Positions 18,009 to 25,527 of a stretch of DNA of 64,000 bases are shown here, piece after piece. The notes under the pieces are model-generated. The model was not told the origin of the DNA, did not search any database, and was given only the letters and a program-made list of their open reading frames with translations. A program made the translations under genes and the position numbers. Each line of letters begins with the position of its first letter. The first letter of the stretch is position 1. This DNA comes from Ruegeria atlantica (GTDB lineage Bacteria; Pseudomonadota; Alphaproteobacteria; Rhodobacterales; Rhodobacteraceae): positions 248,001 through 312,000 of the forward strand of contig NZ_WQCF01000003.1 of NCBI RefSeq assembly GCF_013032455.1, in the 5' to 3' direction.

Positions 18009-19055
18009 ATGGATATGAAGCCTCTGGGCCGCACTGGGATCATGTTGAGCGATCTGTGCTTGGGCACAATGACGTTTGGGACACAAACGTCTGAGGCCGA
18101 CGCGCATACTCAGATGGATATGGCGTTGGACTCCGGGATCAATTTTGTCGACGCGGCCGAGATGTATCCGGTGAACCCGATCACAAAAGAGACAGTAGGG
18201 CGGACCGAGGAGATTCTGGGCAACTGGAATGCGGCCAATGCGGCGCGTCGGGGCGATTATATTCTGGCCACCAAACATTCCGGTGCGGGATTTGCCCACG
18301 CTCGTGATGGTGCACCGATCTCAGCGCAGACGATCCCGAAGGCCATAGAAGGCTCGCTGCGCCGGTTACAGACGGATTGCATCGATCTCTATCAGTTCCA
18401 CTGGCCCAATCGCGGCAGCTATATGTTCCGGCAGAACTGGAACTATGCGCCATCAGGGCACAACACCAATGAAGTTTTGGACAACATGCAAGAGTGCCTC
18501 GAAGCGCTGCAGGGCCAGGTGGACAAGGGTAATATCCGAGCTTTTGGCCTGTCCAACGAAAGCGCATGGGGTACAGCGCAATGGCTGCGGATTGCCGAGC
18601 AAATGGGTGCGCCGCGTGTGGCCTCGGTGCAGAACGAATATTCGCTGCTGTGTCGGCATTTCGATACGGATATGGCCGAGCTTAGTGTCCACGAGGACGT
18701 GGGGTTGATGGCCTTTTCACCTTTGGGCGCTGGGTTTCTGACCGGAAAATATCAGGGTGGGGCGGTGCCAGAAGGCTCGCGCATGTCATTGGTGGCTGAG
18801 ATGGGCGGGCGCACAGGTCCCCGCGTTTTCGACGCGGTGGCAGCGTATTTGGCGATTGCCGAACGTCATGGGCTGGATCCGGTACACATGGCGTTGGCCT
18901 GGTGCCGGACACGATCCTTTATGATGTCGGCCATATTCGGCGCAACCTCGGTTTCGCAATTGGAGCATGTTCTGGCTGGAAAGGATATGCGGCTGTCGGA
19001 TGAGGTAATTACCGAAATCGGTCAGGCGCATCGCGCGCATCCGATGCCGTTTTAG
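18009..19055 (+). CDS. Aldo/keto reductase (Tas-like)
   Basis: The 348-residue TIM-barrel oxidoreductase uses NADPH. The catalytic tetrad positions are visible: GINFVDAAEMYP (Asp and Tyr, near residue 45), YILATKHSG (Lys near 84) and LYQFHWPNR (His near 125). The NADP-binding region with TSVSQLEHVL lies near residue 315. It resembles Tas/MocA reductases; the substrate is unknown. GGAG precedes the ATG at 18009. It is followed, tail to tail, by a GlxA-type regulator with a dispersed repeat between. Confidence 0.88.
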   Translation: MDMKPLGRTGIMLSDLCLGTMTFGTQTSEADAHTQMDMALDSGINFVDAAEMYPVNPITKETVGRTEEILGNWNAANAARRGDYILATKHSGAGFAHARDGAPISAQTIPKAIEGSLRRLQTDCIDLYQFHWPNRGSYMFRQNWNYAPSGHNTNEVLDNMQECLEALQGQVDKGNIRAFGLSNESAWGTAQWLRIAEQMGAPRVASVQNEYSLLCRHFDTDMAELSVHEDVGLMAFSPLGAGFLTGKYQGGAVPEGSRMSLVAEMGGRTGPRVFDAVAAYLAIAERHGLDPVHMALAWCRTRSFMMSAIFGATSVSQLEHVLAGKDMRLSDEVITEIGQAHRAHPMPF

Positions 19056-19085
19056 AGGGCTCTGCCCCCGTCGCGCTTTACGCGT

Positions 19086-19115
19086 CTCCCCCGGGATATT
19101 TCGGGCCAGATGAAG
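19086..19115 (+). repeat. Dispersed intergenic repeat, copy B
   Basis: A diverged copy (CTCCCCCGGGATATTTCGGG, then CCAGATGAAG) in the convergent gap between the aldo/keto reductase and the carnitine regulator. A small hairpin, CGCG-CTTTA-CGCG, precedes it, in the position where copies C and D have a longer stem. Confidence 0.65.
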
Positions 19116-19124
19116 TGGATCCGA

Positions 19125-20111
19125 TCAGTGATGAGTGGGGTGCGCGCGCTCGTGCCTCAGGTCACGGGCGGATAGGCCGTGGGCCGTGCGGAAGGCGCGT
19201 GCGAAGCTGGATTGCGAGGCGAACCCAGTAGCAAGTGCAACATCCATCAGAGGCATATCGGTGTCTGTAACCAGGCGGCGGGCTTCGGCCAGGCGCAGTT
19301 GCAGATAGTGGTCCTGTGGCGTGGTGTTTAGGCGCAGGCGGAACTGTTGTTGCAGTGTGCGTGGGCTGGTGCCTAGCTTCTCGGCGATGTCGACCAACGG
19401 CAGGGGTTCATCGAGAGACGTTTCCATGAGAGCGTTGGCTTTGGCGGTGAGCGCGGTGTGACGGTGCGGGGCGCCAGTGCGACTTTGAGGCTTTGTGGGT
19501 TCCGGCGCGCCGTCGTATAGGAACAGGCCGGACACTCGCGCGGCGAAGCCCGCGCCGTGGCGCGCGGCGATGATGTGCAGCATCATTTCGACCGCCGGAA
19601 TCGCGCCTCCGGAAGTCAGACGGTTGCCCGACACGGTAAAGCGGTCTGGGCGTACGTCGACATTGGGGAAGCGGGCGGCAAAATTGTCCAGGTCTTCCCA
19701 GTGGGTGGTGGCGGCGTGGCCGTCCAGCAGGCCAGCTTCGGCCAACAACCATGGCCCTCCGTCGATACCGGCCATGGTGGCACCTGTACTTGCGATACGG
19801 CGCAGCCCGGCCAGCAAGCTGGGGGTGGCGTGGCGGGCCAGTTGGAACCCGGCCACCACGATCATCAGATCGCAAGTTTGCAACCTTGCCAGAGGGATGC
19901 CCGGCACATTTAGCGCGCTAGTCAACATCGCTGGTTCTGTTGTGGCGGTCACATAATCCCAGTCAAACGCCGGACGATCAGCCAGACGGTTGGCCGCGCG
20001 CATCGGATCAACGGCCGACGCGAAGCTAAGCGTGTTGCATTCATCCAGCACCAGCACGGCCGTTTTCAGGGCGCGATGTTCGGGTTGGAGTATGTTTTTT
20101 GCGGATTTCAT
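19125..20111 (-). CDS. cdhR: GlxA-family AraC-type regulator, probable carnitine regulator CdhR
   Basis: The 328-residue protein joins a DJ-1/PfpI-like ligand domain (about residues 15-190, AVLVLDECNTLSFASAVDPM and MIVVAGFQLAR) to a C-terminal AraC HTH (about 220-315, with SLDEPLPLVDIAEKLGTSPR and DVALATGFASQSSFARAFR). This architecture is that of CdhR/GbdR-type activators of quaternary amine catabolism. The ATG at 20111 gives MKSAKNILQPEHRALKTAV. It is divergent from the carnitine degradation genes, and the 131-bp gap between them holds repeated TGGGGAAAAC-like boxes. The role as the carnitine-responsive activator is inferred from context. Confidence 0.88.
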   Translation of the reverse strand: MKSAKNILQPEHRALKTAVLVLDECNTLSFASAVDPMRAANRLADRPAFDWDYVTATTEPAMLTSALNVPGIPLARLQTCDLMIVVAGFQLARHATPSLLAGLRRIASTGATMAGIDGGPWLLAEAGLLDGHAATTHWEDLDNFAARFPNVDVRPDRFTVSGNRLTSGGAIPAVEMMLHIIAARHGAGFAARVSGLFLYDGAPEPTKPQSRTGAPHRHTALTAKANALMETSLDEPLPLVDIAEKLGTSPRTLQQQFRLRLNTTPQDHYLQLRLAEARRLVTDTDMPLMDVALATGFASQSSFARAFRTAHGLSARDLRHERAHPTHH

Positions 20112-20184
20112 CAAGTTCGATTCGCATTCTGGCAAGTGTTTCCACAAGGCTGCGTCAGAGTTGCGGGTAACGCAAATCGGAATC

Positions 20185-20239
20185 CGGGGAGAAGCCTGGG
20201 GAAAACTCAGGGCAAAACCGGGTATAACTTGGGGAAAAC
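20185..20239. promoter_or_regulatory. Tandem direct repeats, probable operator of the carnitine regulator
   Basis: Four related 10-mers on one strand: CGGGGAGAAG at 20185, TGGGGAAAAC at 20197, AGGGCAAAAC at 20209 and TGGGGAAAAC at 20230, spaced 12, 12 and 21 bp. The last one overlaps the ribosome-binding region of the first catabolic gene. AraC-family activators often bind direct repeats on one DNA face, so these are candidate sites for the divergent GlxA-type regulator. Confidence 0.5.
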
Positions 20240-20242
20240 GCC

Positions 20243-21151
20243 ATGCCACTGGAAATGAACCGCGACGTCTTTATCACCTGCGCTGTCACCGGCTCGGGTG
20301 GAACGCAGGATCGCAGCCCGCATGTGCCGCGCTCACCAAAGCAAATTGCCGACAGCGCAATCGCTGCGGCCAAGGCCGGGGCGGCCGTGGTTCACTGCCA
20401 TGTGCGTGACCCCGAAACGGGCGCGCCGAGCCGGCGGCTGGACTACTACCGTGAGGTGACGGATCGCATTCGCGATGCCGATGTTGATGTTGTTTTAAAC
20501 CTGACCGCCGGAATGGGCGGGGACATCGTTTTCGGCGGCGTCGAAACCCCGTTTCCGGTGGCCGAAGGCACTGACATGATCGGGGCATCCGAGCGCGTGG
20601 TGCATATTGCCGAGTGTCTGCCTGAGATTTGCACCCTCGATTGTGGCACGATGAATTTTGCCGAGGCTGACTATGTCATGACCAACACCCCTGGCGCGCT
20701 GCGGGCGATGGGGCAAATGATGACCGATATGGGCGTGAAGCCCGAGGTTGAAGCCTTTGACACCGGTCATCTTTGGTTTGCCAAGCAATTGGTAAAGGAA
20801 GGGATTCTGGAGCCCAACGCACTGGTGCAGTTGTGCATGGGTGTGCCGTGGGGCGCGCCGGATGATCTGAACACCTTTATGGCGATGGTGAACAACGTGC
20901 CCGATGACTGGACGTTCAGCGCGTTTTCGCTGGGTCGCAACCAGATGGCCTATGTGGCGGCCACTGTGCTTGCAGGCGGTAATGTGCGTGTCGGGCTGGA
21001 AGATAACCTGTGGCTGGACAAGGGTGTGCTGGCTGAGAACTGGCAACTGGTTGAACGTGCTGGGACCATTATCGAGAACATCGGGGCACGGGTGATCGGG
21101 CCGCAGGAAGTGCGCGAGAAACTGGGGCTGACCAAGAGAGCTCCGAAGTGA
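20243..21151 (+). CDS. cdhC: Beta-keto acid cleavage enzyme, 3-dehydrocarnitine:acetyl-CoA trimethylamine transferase type
   Basis: The 302-residue BKACE (DUF849) TIM-barrel enzyme condenses a beta-keto acid with acetyl-CoA. In this locus the expected reaction is 3-dehydrocarnitine plus acetyl-CoA to betainyl-CoA plus acetoacetate. Zinc ligands lie in AVVHCHVRDPETG (about residue 48), and GVPWGAPDD near 202 and the C-terminal VGLEDNLWL (near 252) are family landmarks. The start is at 20243, after GGGGAAAACGCC. It overlaps the next gene by ATGA. The context (carnitine dehydrogenase, thioesterase, CdhR-like regulator) supports the carnitine role over other BKACE substrates. Confidence 0.9.
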   Translation: MPLEMNRDVFITCAVTGSGGTQDRSPHVPRSPKQIADSAIAAAKAGAAVVHCHVRDPETGAPSRRLDYYREVTDRIRDADVDVVLNLTAGMGGDIVFGGVETPFPVAEGTDMIGASERVVHIAECLPEICTLDCGTMNFAEADYVMTNTPGALRAMGQMMTDMGVKPEVEAFDTGHLWFAKQLVKEGILEPNALVQLCMGVPWGAPDDLNTFMAMVNNVPDDWTFSAFSLGRNQMAYVAATVLAGGNVRVGLEDNLWLDKGVLAENWQLVERAGTIIENIGARVIGPQEVREKLGLTKRAPK

Positions 21152-21384
21152 AATTATATTCGCTTTTAAGTCTTCTACTAGCTGTCGCGGCTTGCTCGAC
21201 GCCAGGTGCACAGGAAACAGGCCATGTAGAGTTTGACGCCGCCCATGCGTTGAACGTGATTTGTGAAAATATCGCAAGTGACTATCGCTTAGACCGGGAG
21301 GCGAATCCTGATCTTTGTGTGGGCTACGACGAAAATGGTTGGCCTATAGACAGCGCAGAAATCAAACTGCCAGACAATTGGTGA
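21148..21384 (+). CDS. Small lipoprotein inside the carnitine operon
   Basis: The 78-residue protein has a lipoprotein signal (MKLYSLLSLLLAVAACSTPG, lipobox VAAC, lipidated cysteine at 16), leaving a mature chain of about 63 residues with two further cysteines (VICEN, DLCVG). It starts inside the cdhC stop codon (ATGA) and ends 5 bp before the dehydrogenase gene, so it is embedded in the operon. I recognise no domain. Its base composition is lower in GC than its neighbours. A link to carnitine uptake or envelope function is only suggested by position. Confidence 0.75.
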   Translation: MKLYSLLSLLLAVAACSTPGAQETGHVEFDAAHALNVICENIASDYRLDREANPDLCVGYDENGWPIDSAEIKLPDNW

Positions 21385-21389
21385 AAGAA

Positions 21390-22856
21390 ATGACAAAAAC
21401 AGCAGCTATCATTGGCGGCGGCGTAATCGGCGGAGGGTGGGCCGCTCGGTTCCTGCTCAACGGCTGGAACGTGCGGGTGTTCGACCCGGACCCGGAGGCC
21501 GAGCGCAAGATTGGTGAAGTACTGGACAATGCCCGCCGGTCGCTGCCGGGCTTGAGTGACGTGCCGTTGCCGCCCGAAGGGGCTCTGACGTTCCATGAAG
21601 AAATGGCCGATGCGGTGCGGGGCGCTATGTGGATTCAGGAAAGTGTGCCGGAACGTCTGGACCTGAAGCAGAAGGTCTACACGGGCCTGCAGGAGGCGTG
21701 CGATCCTGACGCGATCATCGGGTCCTCGACCAGTGGGTTCAAACCATCGGAGTTGCAGGACGGCGCGCTGCGTCCTGAACAAATCGTGGTGACGCATCCG
21801 TTCAACCCGGTCTATCTGCTGCCGTTGATCGAATTGGTGCCGACTGACAAAAACCCGCCCGAAATGATCGAGCATGCACAGGAACTACTCAAATCGGTTG
21901 GCTTTTTCCCTCTGCATATCAAGAAAGAAATCGACGCGCATATTGCTGATCGGTTCCTCGAGGCCGTCTGGCGCGAGGCGCTGTGGCTGGTCAAGGACGG
22001 CATTGCCACCACGGAAGAGATCGACGAAGCGATCCGCATGGGGTTTGGCATTCGCTGGGCCCAGATGGGTCTGTTCGAAACCTACCGAGTGGCCGGAGGT
22101 GAGGCCGGGATGCGGCATTTCATGGCACAGTTCGGACCGGCCTTGAAATGGCCCTGGACCAAGCTGATGGATGTGCCCGAGTTTACCGATGAGCTGGTCG
22201 ACATGATCGCGGATCAGTCGGATGCGCAGTCCGGTATGCATTCGATCCGTGAGTTGGAACGTATTCGCGACAACAACCTCGTGGGTATGATGCGTGCGCT
22301 CAAGGCACAGAATTACGGGGCGGGGGCGGTGCTGAACCAGCATGACGCTATGCTGAAGCCTGGCGCTCTACCTACGCTGGAACAGGCAGACCTGAGCAAG
22401 CCGATCCTGACACTGTCCCGCGCAGTGCCACTGGATTGGACCGACTACAATGGGCACATGAACGAGGCGAAATACGTAGAAGCGTTTGCAGCTTCAACAG
22501 ACCGGTTCATGGAAGTCATCGGATGTGACGCTGACTATATCTCTTCGGGCGGCAGCTATTTCACTGCTGAAAATCACATCCGATATATTGATGAGGCACA
22601 TGCGGGTGCGAAGATCGAAGTGCGCACGCAGATGTTTCTGGGTCAGGGCAAGAAGCTGCACCTATTCCACAGCATGTATGAGGGTGAAAGGCTGTTGGCC
22701 ACGGGCGAAAGTTTCCTGCTGCATGTCAGCCTTGAAACCCGCCGCCCCAGCGCGCCTTCGCCTGCAATTGAGGCGGCAATGGCGCGGGTCGCTGAGGCGC
22801 AGGCAGGGTTGGCATATCCCGAAGGCGCGGGCGCTGCGATCCGCAAGCCGACATGA
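21390..22856 (+). CDS. cdhA: L-carnitine dehydrogenase fused to a betainyl-CoA thioesterase domain
   Basis: The 488-residue protein has two parts. Residues about 1-325 are a 3-hydroxyacyl-CoA dehydrogenase-like enzyme with the NAD-binding motif AAIIGGGVIGGGWAARFL and the catalytic His region in VVTHPFNPVYLLPLIELV. Residues about 335-470 form a hotdog thioesterase with DWTDYNGHMNEAKYVEAF. The first part oxidises L-carnitine to 3-dehydrocarnitine; the second matches the betainyl-CoA thioesterase (CdhB) fused to CdhA in alphaproteobacteria. Together with the BKACE this gives carnitine to glycine betaine. The start at 21390 follows GTGAAAGA. Its stop overlaps the SDR start by ATGA. Confidence 0.92.
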   Translation: MTKTAAIIGGGVIGGGWAARFLLNGWNVRVFDPDPEAERKIGEVLDNARRSLPGLSDVPLPPEGALTFHEEMADAVRGAMWIQESVPERLDLKQKVYTGLQEACDPDAIIGSSTSGFKPSELQDGALRPEQIVVTHPFNPVYLLPLIELVPTDKNPPEMIEHAQELLKSVGFFPLHIKKEIDAHIADRFLEAVWREALWLVKDGIATTEEIDEAIRMGFGIRWAQMGLFETYRVAGGEAGMRHFMAQFGPALKWPWTKLMDVPEFTDELVDMIADQSDAQSGMHSIRELERIRDNNLVGMMRALKAQNYGAGAVLNQHDAMLKPGALPTLEQADLSKPILTLSRAVPLDWTDYNGHMNEAKYVEAFAASTDRFMEVIGCDADYISSGGSYFTAENHIRYIDEAHAGAKIEVRTQMFLGQGKKLHLFHSMYEGERLLATGESFLLHVSLETRRPSAPSPAIEAAMARVAEAQAGLAYPEGAGAAIRKPT

Positions 22857-23611
22857 CGCAGCGCGTCTTGATCACGGCGGGCGCCTCGGGTGTGGGGCGT
22901 GCCATGGCCGAGGCGTTTGATGCTGCCGGGTATAGCGTCTGCATCACCGATATTGACGAGGACGCATTGCGGTTCGCTCCTGCGCATTGGTCGCGCCACT
23001 GGGCGGACGTGTCCAGCGAATCTGATATGAGCGCCATCTTCCAGGCTATTGAGGCTGAGGGTGGTCTGGACGTGCTATGCGCCAATGCCGGGATAGCAGG
23101 CCCGACGGATGCGATTGAAGACGTCGAACTGTCGGATTGGCGATCCTGTATAGCGGTCAATCTGGACGGGGCCTTTCTAGCCGCAAAACACGCCGTGCCT
23201 TTGATGAAAGCCGGAAAGGCGGGCAGTATTATCCTGACCTCATCGACGGCGGGGCAATTTGGCTACCCGTATCGCGCGCCCTATGCGGCGGCGAAATGGG
23301 CGGTGATCGGTTTGATGAAAACATTGGCGATGGAGCTTGGCCCACACGGCATCCGAGCCAACGCTATTTGCCCTGGTGCGGTCGAAGGGCCGCGGATGGA
23401 GGGTGTGCTGCAACGTGAGGCCACCGCCAAGAATATGAGCCGAGATCAGGTCTATGCGGGTTATGCCTCGGGCACCTCGATGGGGCGATTTGTCGAAGGT
23501 AAAGACATTGCAAATATGGCCGTTTTCCTTGCCTCGGATGCAGCGCGGTTGGTTTCAGGGCAGGTGATCGCGGTGGATGGGCATACGGTAAACCCGGACC
23601 CCAAACTTTGA
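22853..23611 (+). CDS. Short-chain dehydrogenase/reductase of the carnitine operon
   Basis: The 252-residue SDR has the NAD(P) motif LITAGASGVGRAMAEAF at its start, NAGIAG near residue 83, and the catalytic set S-Y-K in ILTSSTAGQ and YAAAKWAVIG (about residues 130-155). An acidic residue in ITDIDED after the second strand points to NAD rather than NADP. It is the last gene of the operon, ATGA-coupled to the dehydrogenase. Candidate reactions are D-carnitine or 3-hydroxybutyrate oxidation linked to the acetoacetate produced by the pathway; the sequence does not decide between them. Confidence 0.85.
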   Translation: MTQRVLITAGASGVGRAMAEAFDAAGYSVCITDIDEDALRFAPAHWSRHWADVSSESDMSAIFQAIEAEGGLDVLCANAGIAGPTDAIEDVELSDWRSCIAVNLDGAFLAAKHAVPLMKAGKAGSIILTSSTAGQFGYPYRAPYAAAKWAVIGLMKTLAMELGPHGIRANAICPGAVEGPRMEGVLQREATAKNMSRDQVYAGYASGTSMGRFVEGKDIANMAVFLASDAARLVSGQVIAVDGHTVNPDPKL

Positions 23612-23635
23612 ACCGCTGTCTGTTCGAATAAATCT

Positions 23636-23665
23636 GAAAAATTGAATTTTTCACCAAAATTTGGT
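23636..23665. promoter_or_regulatory. Two adjacent perfect palindromes upstream of a secreted peptide gene
   Basis: GAAAAATTGAATTTTTC (23636-23652, arms of 8) is immediately followed by ACCAAAATTTGGT (23653-23665, arms of 6). The pair lies in a short AT-rich stretch 51 bp before the next start codon and 24 bp after the carnitine operon. They could be paired operators; the first could also act as a weak terminator. Confidence 0.45.
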
Positions 23666-23716
23666 AAATATATCGGTGTTTGAAGAAAGTATTCTAAACA
23701 ATTGTTGGGGGTAACT

Positions 23717-24010
23717 ATGCAAAAAGTTTTGTTTTTTGCCGTAGGTATTGCGGCGATTTCTGCGACCACAGTCTTAGCAGGAAGTGGCAAGCAACCACCG
23801 GGCAAGCGTGCCGGAGGAAGTTGGGGCGACGTGACCGCAGAGGCGGTTGAAGGTGGATTTCCGCAGGGCGAACATGCTTCGGATCCGTCCGGAGACGGGC
23901 ATGGGCCGGGTACAAATGATGAACCCCGCGCCGGTTTAGCAAATGCCGGCGGAAAACGCGGAGATTTATCGAACACAATGGATGCTCTGGGTTTGAGCAC
24001 CAACGACTGA
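23717..24010 (+). CDS. Small secreted protein of unknown function
   Basis: The 97-residue protein begins with a signal peptide (MQKVLFFAVGIAAISATTVLA). The mature part of about 76 residues is hydrophilic and rich in glycine, aspartate and asparagine (EHASDPSGDGHGPG, AGGKRGDL), with no cysteine and no recognisable domain. TTGGGGG precedes the ATG. The AT-rich promoter region with two palindromes suggests separate regulation from the carnitine operon upstream. It may be an intrinsically disordered periplasmic protein. Confidence 0.6.
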   Translation: MQKVLFFAVGIAAISATTVLAGSGKQPPGKRAGGSWGDVTAEAVEGGFPQGEHASDPSGDGHGPGTNDEPRAGLANAGGKRGDLSNTMDALGLSTND

Positions 24011-24082
24011 TAAACTGTGTTTGCAGTAGCTATTTTGGGATGACCGGGGCAATAAATGCTCCGGTTTTCTTAATTGCGAGAC

Positions 24083-24265
24083 CTATGCCTGATTTGGTCC
24101 GCGCATCTGGCGAATGGTCTGACGGACCGCCTGCCAGTCTTTTGCTTCCTGCAGGTTTCCGGCGGCTTCGCATTCGCGCTCTTTCTGCGCGGCTTCTGCT
24201 TCGGCCCGGTCGCCATGTGCGGTGTACAATGCCCGTGCGTATTGAGCCGTTTGTAGTGCGTCCAT
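24083..24265 (-). CDS. Small conserved helical protein
   Basis: A 60-residue protein, MDALQTAQYARALYTAHGDR at the start, rich in alanine, glutamate and arginine and predicted helical throughout (EAEAAQKERECEAAGN, QAVRQTIRQM). Small proteins of this composition recur in Rhodobacteraceae next to helix-turn-helix genes; no function is known. The start at 24265 was preferred to the longer open frame because the conserved-looking part begins there. The opposite-strand frame over the same bases has no signal of coding. Confidence 0.55.
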   Translation of the reverse strand: MDALQTAQYARALYTAHGDRAEAEAAQKERECEAAGNLQEAKDWQAVRQTIRQMRGPNQA

Positions 24266-24349
24266 TCCCGTCTTCCTCCGTCTGTGATCGGAATACCCAA
24301 AAAGGTTCGCGCCGAACGACGATACCATAAGTTTTCTGTCTGTGCATCC

Positions 24350-25216
24350 TTAGCGGTTGGAAATCTTTGATCGAATCTGTCTTAGACGGTCGGGAAATTC
24401 GCGTGCGGTAACATCCGCCTCGCGTACCAAACGATCGAAATGGCGGGTGAAGGTCTCGATCCGGTCACGGTCGCGGAAAGCCATATAGTGGCTGCCAGCG
24501 TAGAATACACAGAGCAGAGGGCCGAAAATGGTGACTGGAGCGGAAAAAAGTCGTTTGGCGTCAAACAGATAAATTCGAAGGCGAGGGTAAAGCTGTTCGC
24601 AAATCTCCAGCAAGTGGTCGATCTGCTCTAGCCTGATTTTGGGGCATAGCCCTTCGTAATACCCGGTGGCCTGAGCAAAGCTGTCGATTTCATAGAGCGG
24701 CATGGCAATTTCATAATCTGATTGCGCACTGCGCATCCATTTCAACCGGTCCGCCGAGGCGCCAATAGCCTGATCCGCAGTACGCCCCAAATGTGGCGCA
24801 TATTCCCATTCCAGTACCGTGTGGGTCTTTAACATATCTGGCAAAGTGGCTGGAACATAACGGATTTTATATCCCGCGGCTTCCTGGTGCCATTCGAAGA
24901 TACGTTCATCCACCAGCGCGCGGGGGGCTTCGGTCATGGTCAGAGAACTGGCCAGTAATTCGGCCGCGCTTTCCGGCCGATCTGAAAGACTAAGCAACCA
25001 GTCCGCAGACACACCAAGGGCTGTAGCACATCCGCCAACCACATGTGCATTTGGCAAGCGCGCCCCTTCACCCGTCAAAAGTTGTGATACGGTCGAGCGG
25101 TCCACACCGATGGATCGGGCAAGCGCGCTTTGGCTGACGTGACGCTCCTCCATCGCGCGGGCCAGACGAAGGCGGAACTGTGCCGCTCGGTCTCGTTTGT
25201 CAATTTTATCCTGCAT
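24350..25216 (-). CDS. XRE-family transcriptional regulator with C-terminal sensor domain
   Basis: The 288-residue protein has a Cro/C1 helix-turn-helix at about residues 14-70 (HVSQSALARSIGVDRSTVSQ, then LLTGEGARLPNAHVV). A 200-residue C-terminal region follows that resembles the effector domain of DUF5753-like or desaturase-associated regulators. It is divergent from a DUF2061-fatty acid desaturase pair, and the 107-bp gap contains a perfect inverted repeat. It probably controls those genes in response to lipid state or temperature, which is inference. Confidence 0.82.
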   Translation of the reverse strand: MQDKIDKRDRAAQFRLRLARAMEERHVSQSALARSIGVDRSTVSQLLTGEGARLPNAHVVGGCATALGVSADWLLSLSDRPESAAELLASSLTMTEAPRALVDERIFEWHQEAAGYKIRYVPATLPDMLKTHTVLEWEYAPHLGRTADQAIGASADRLKWMRSAQSDYEIAMPLYEIDSFAQATGYYEGLCPKIRLEQIDHLLEICEQLYPRLRIYLFDAKRLFSAPVTIFGPLLCVFYAGSHYMAFRDRDRIETFTRHFDRLVREADVTAREFPDRLRQIRSKISNR

Positions 25217-25235
25217 ATGTTTTTAAATATCACAG

Positions 25236-25256
25236 ATGATTAATTTTGTTAATCAT
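25236..25256. promoter_or_regulatory. Inverted repeat in the XRE/desaturase divergent promoter
   Basis: ATGATTAA-TTTTG-TTAATCAT: perfect 8-base arms with a 5-base spacer, 19 bp upstream of the XRE regulator start and 67 bp upstream of the DUF2061 start. It is the best candidate operator for the regulator. Confidence 0.55.
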
Positions 25257-25323
25257 ATTCGGAATTTTCAACGCGTGCAGCGACCCGTAATTTCAAAGAC
25301 ATAACAATAATATGGGTGACGGA

Positions 25324-25527
25324 ATGGAAACGCGACGAAGATCTGTCGTGAAAGCTGTGGTGTGGAATGCCATTGGGCTGGTCATGATGACCTTGGTGGG
25401 GCTGGTGGCCACCGGGTCCGCAGCCGTGGGCGGAACGCTGGCGATTGTGAACACGGCCATTGGCCTGACGATGTACCTGATTTACGAGCGTATCTGGGCC
25501 GGGATCACGTGGGGCCGCAATGTCTAG
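25324..25527 (+). CDS. DUF2061 membrane protein
   Basis: A 67-residue protein with two transmembrane helices (AVVWNAIGLVMMTLVGLVAT and TLAIVNTAIGLTMYLIYE) and the family ending YERIWAGITWGRN. DUF2061 proteins are small inner-membrane proteins without a defined role. The start METRRRSVVKA at 25324 follows GGGTGACGGA; an in-frame ATG at 25312 is possible but lacks a ribosome site. Its last 8 bases overlap the desaturase start, so the two are co-translated. Confidence 0.78.
   Translation: METRRRSVVKAVVWNAIGLVMMTLVGLVATGSAAVGGTLAIVNTAIGLTMYLIYERIWAGITWGRNV

Noticed and set aside
24040-24330. Plus-strand frame of 96 codons opposite the small helical protein
   Set aside because: No ribosome site; its translation looks random, while the minus-strand frame resembles a recurring small Rhodobacteraceae protein.
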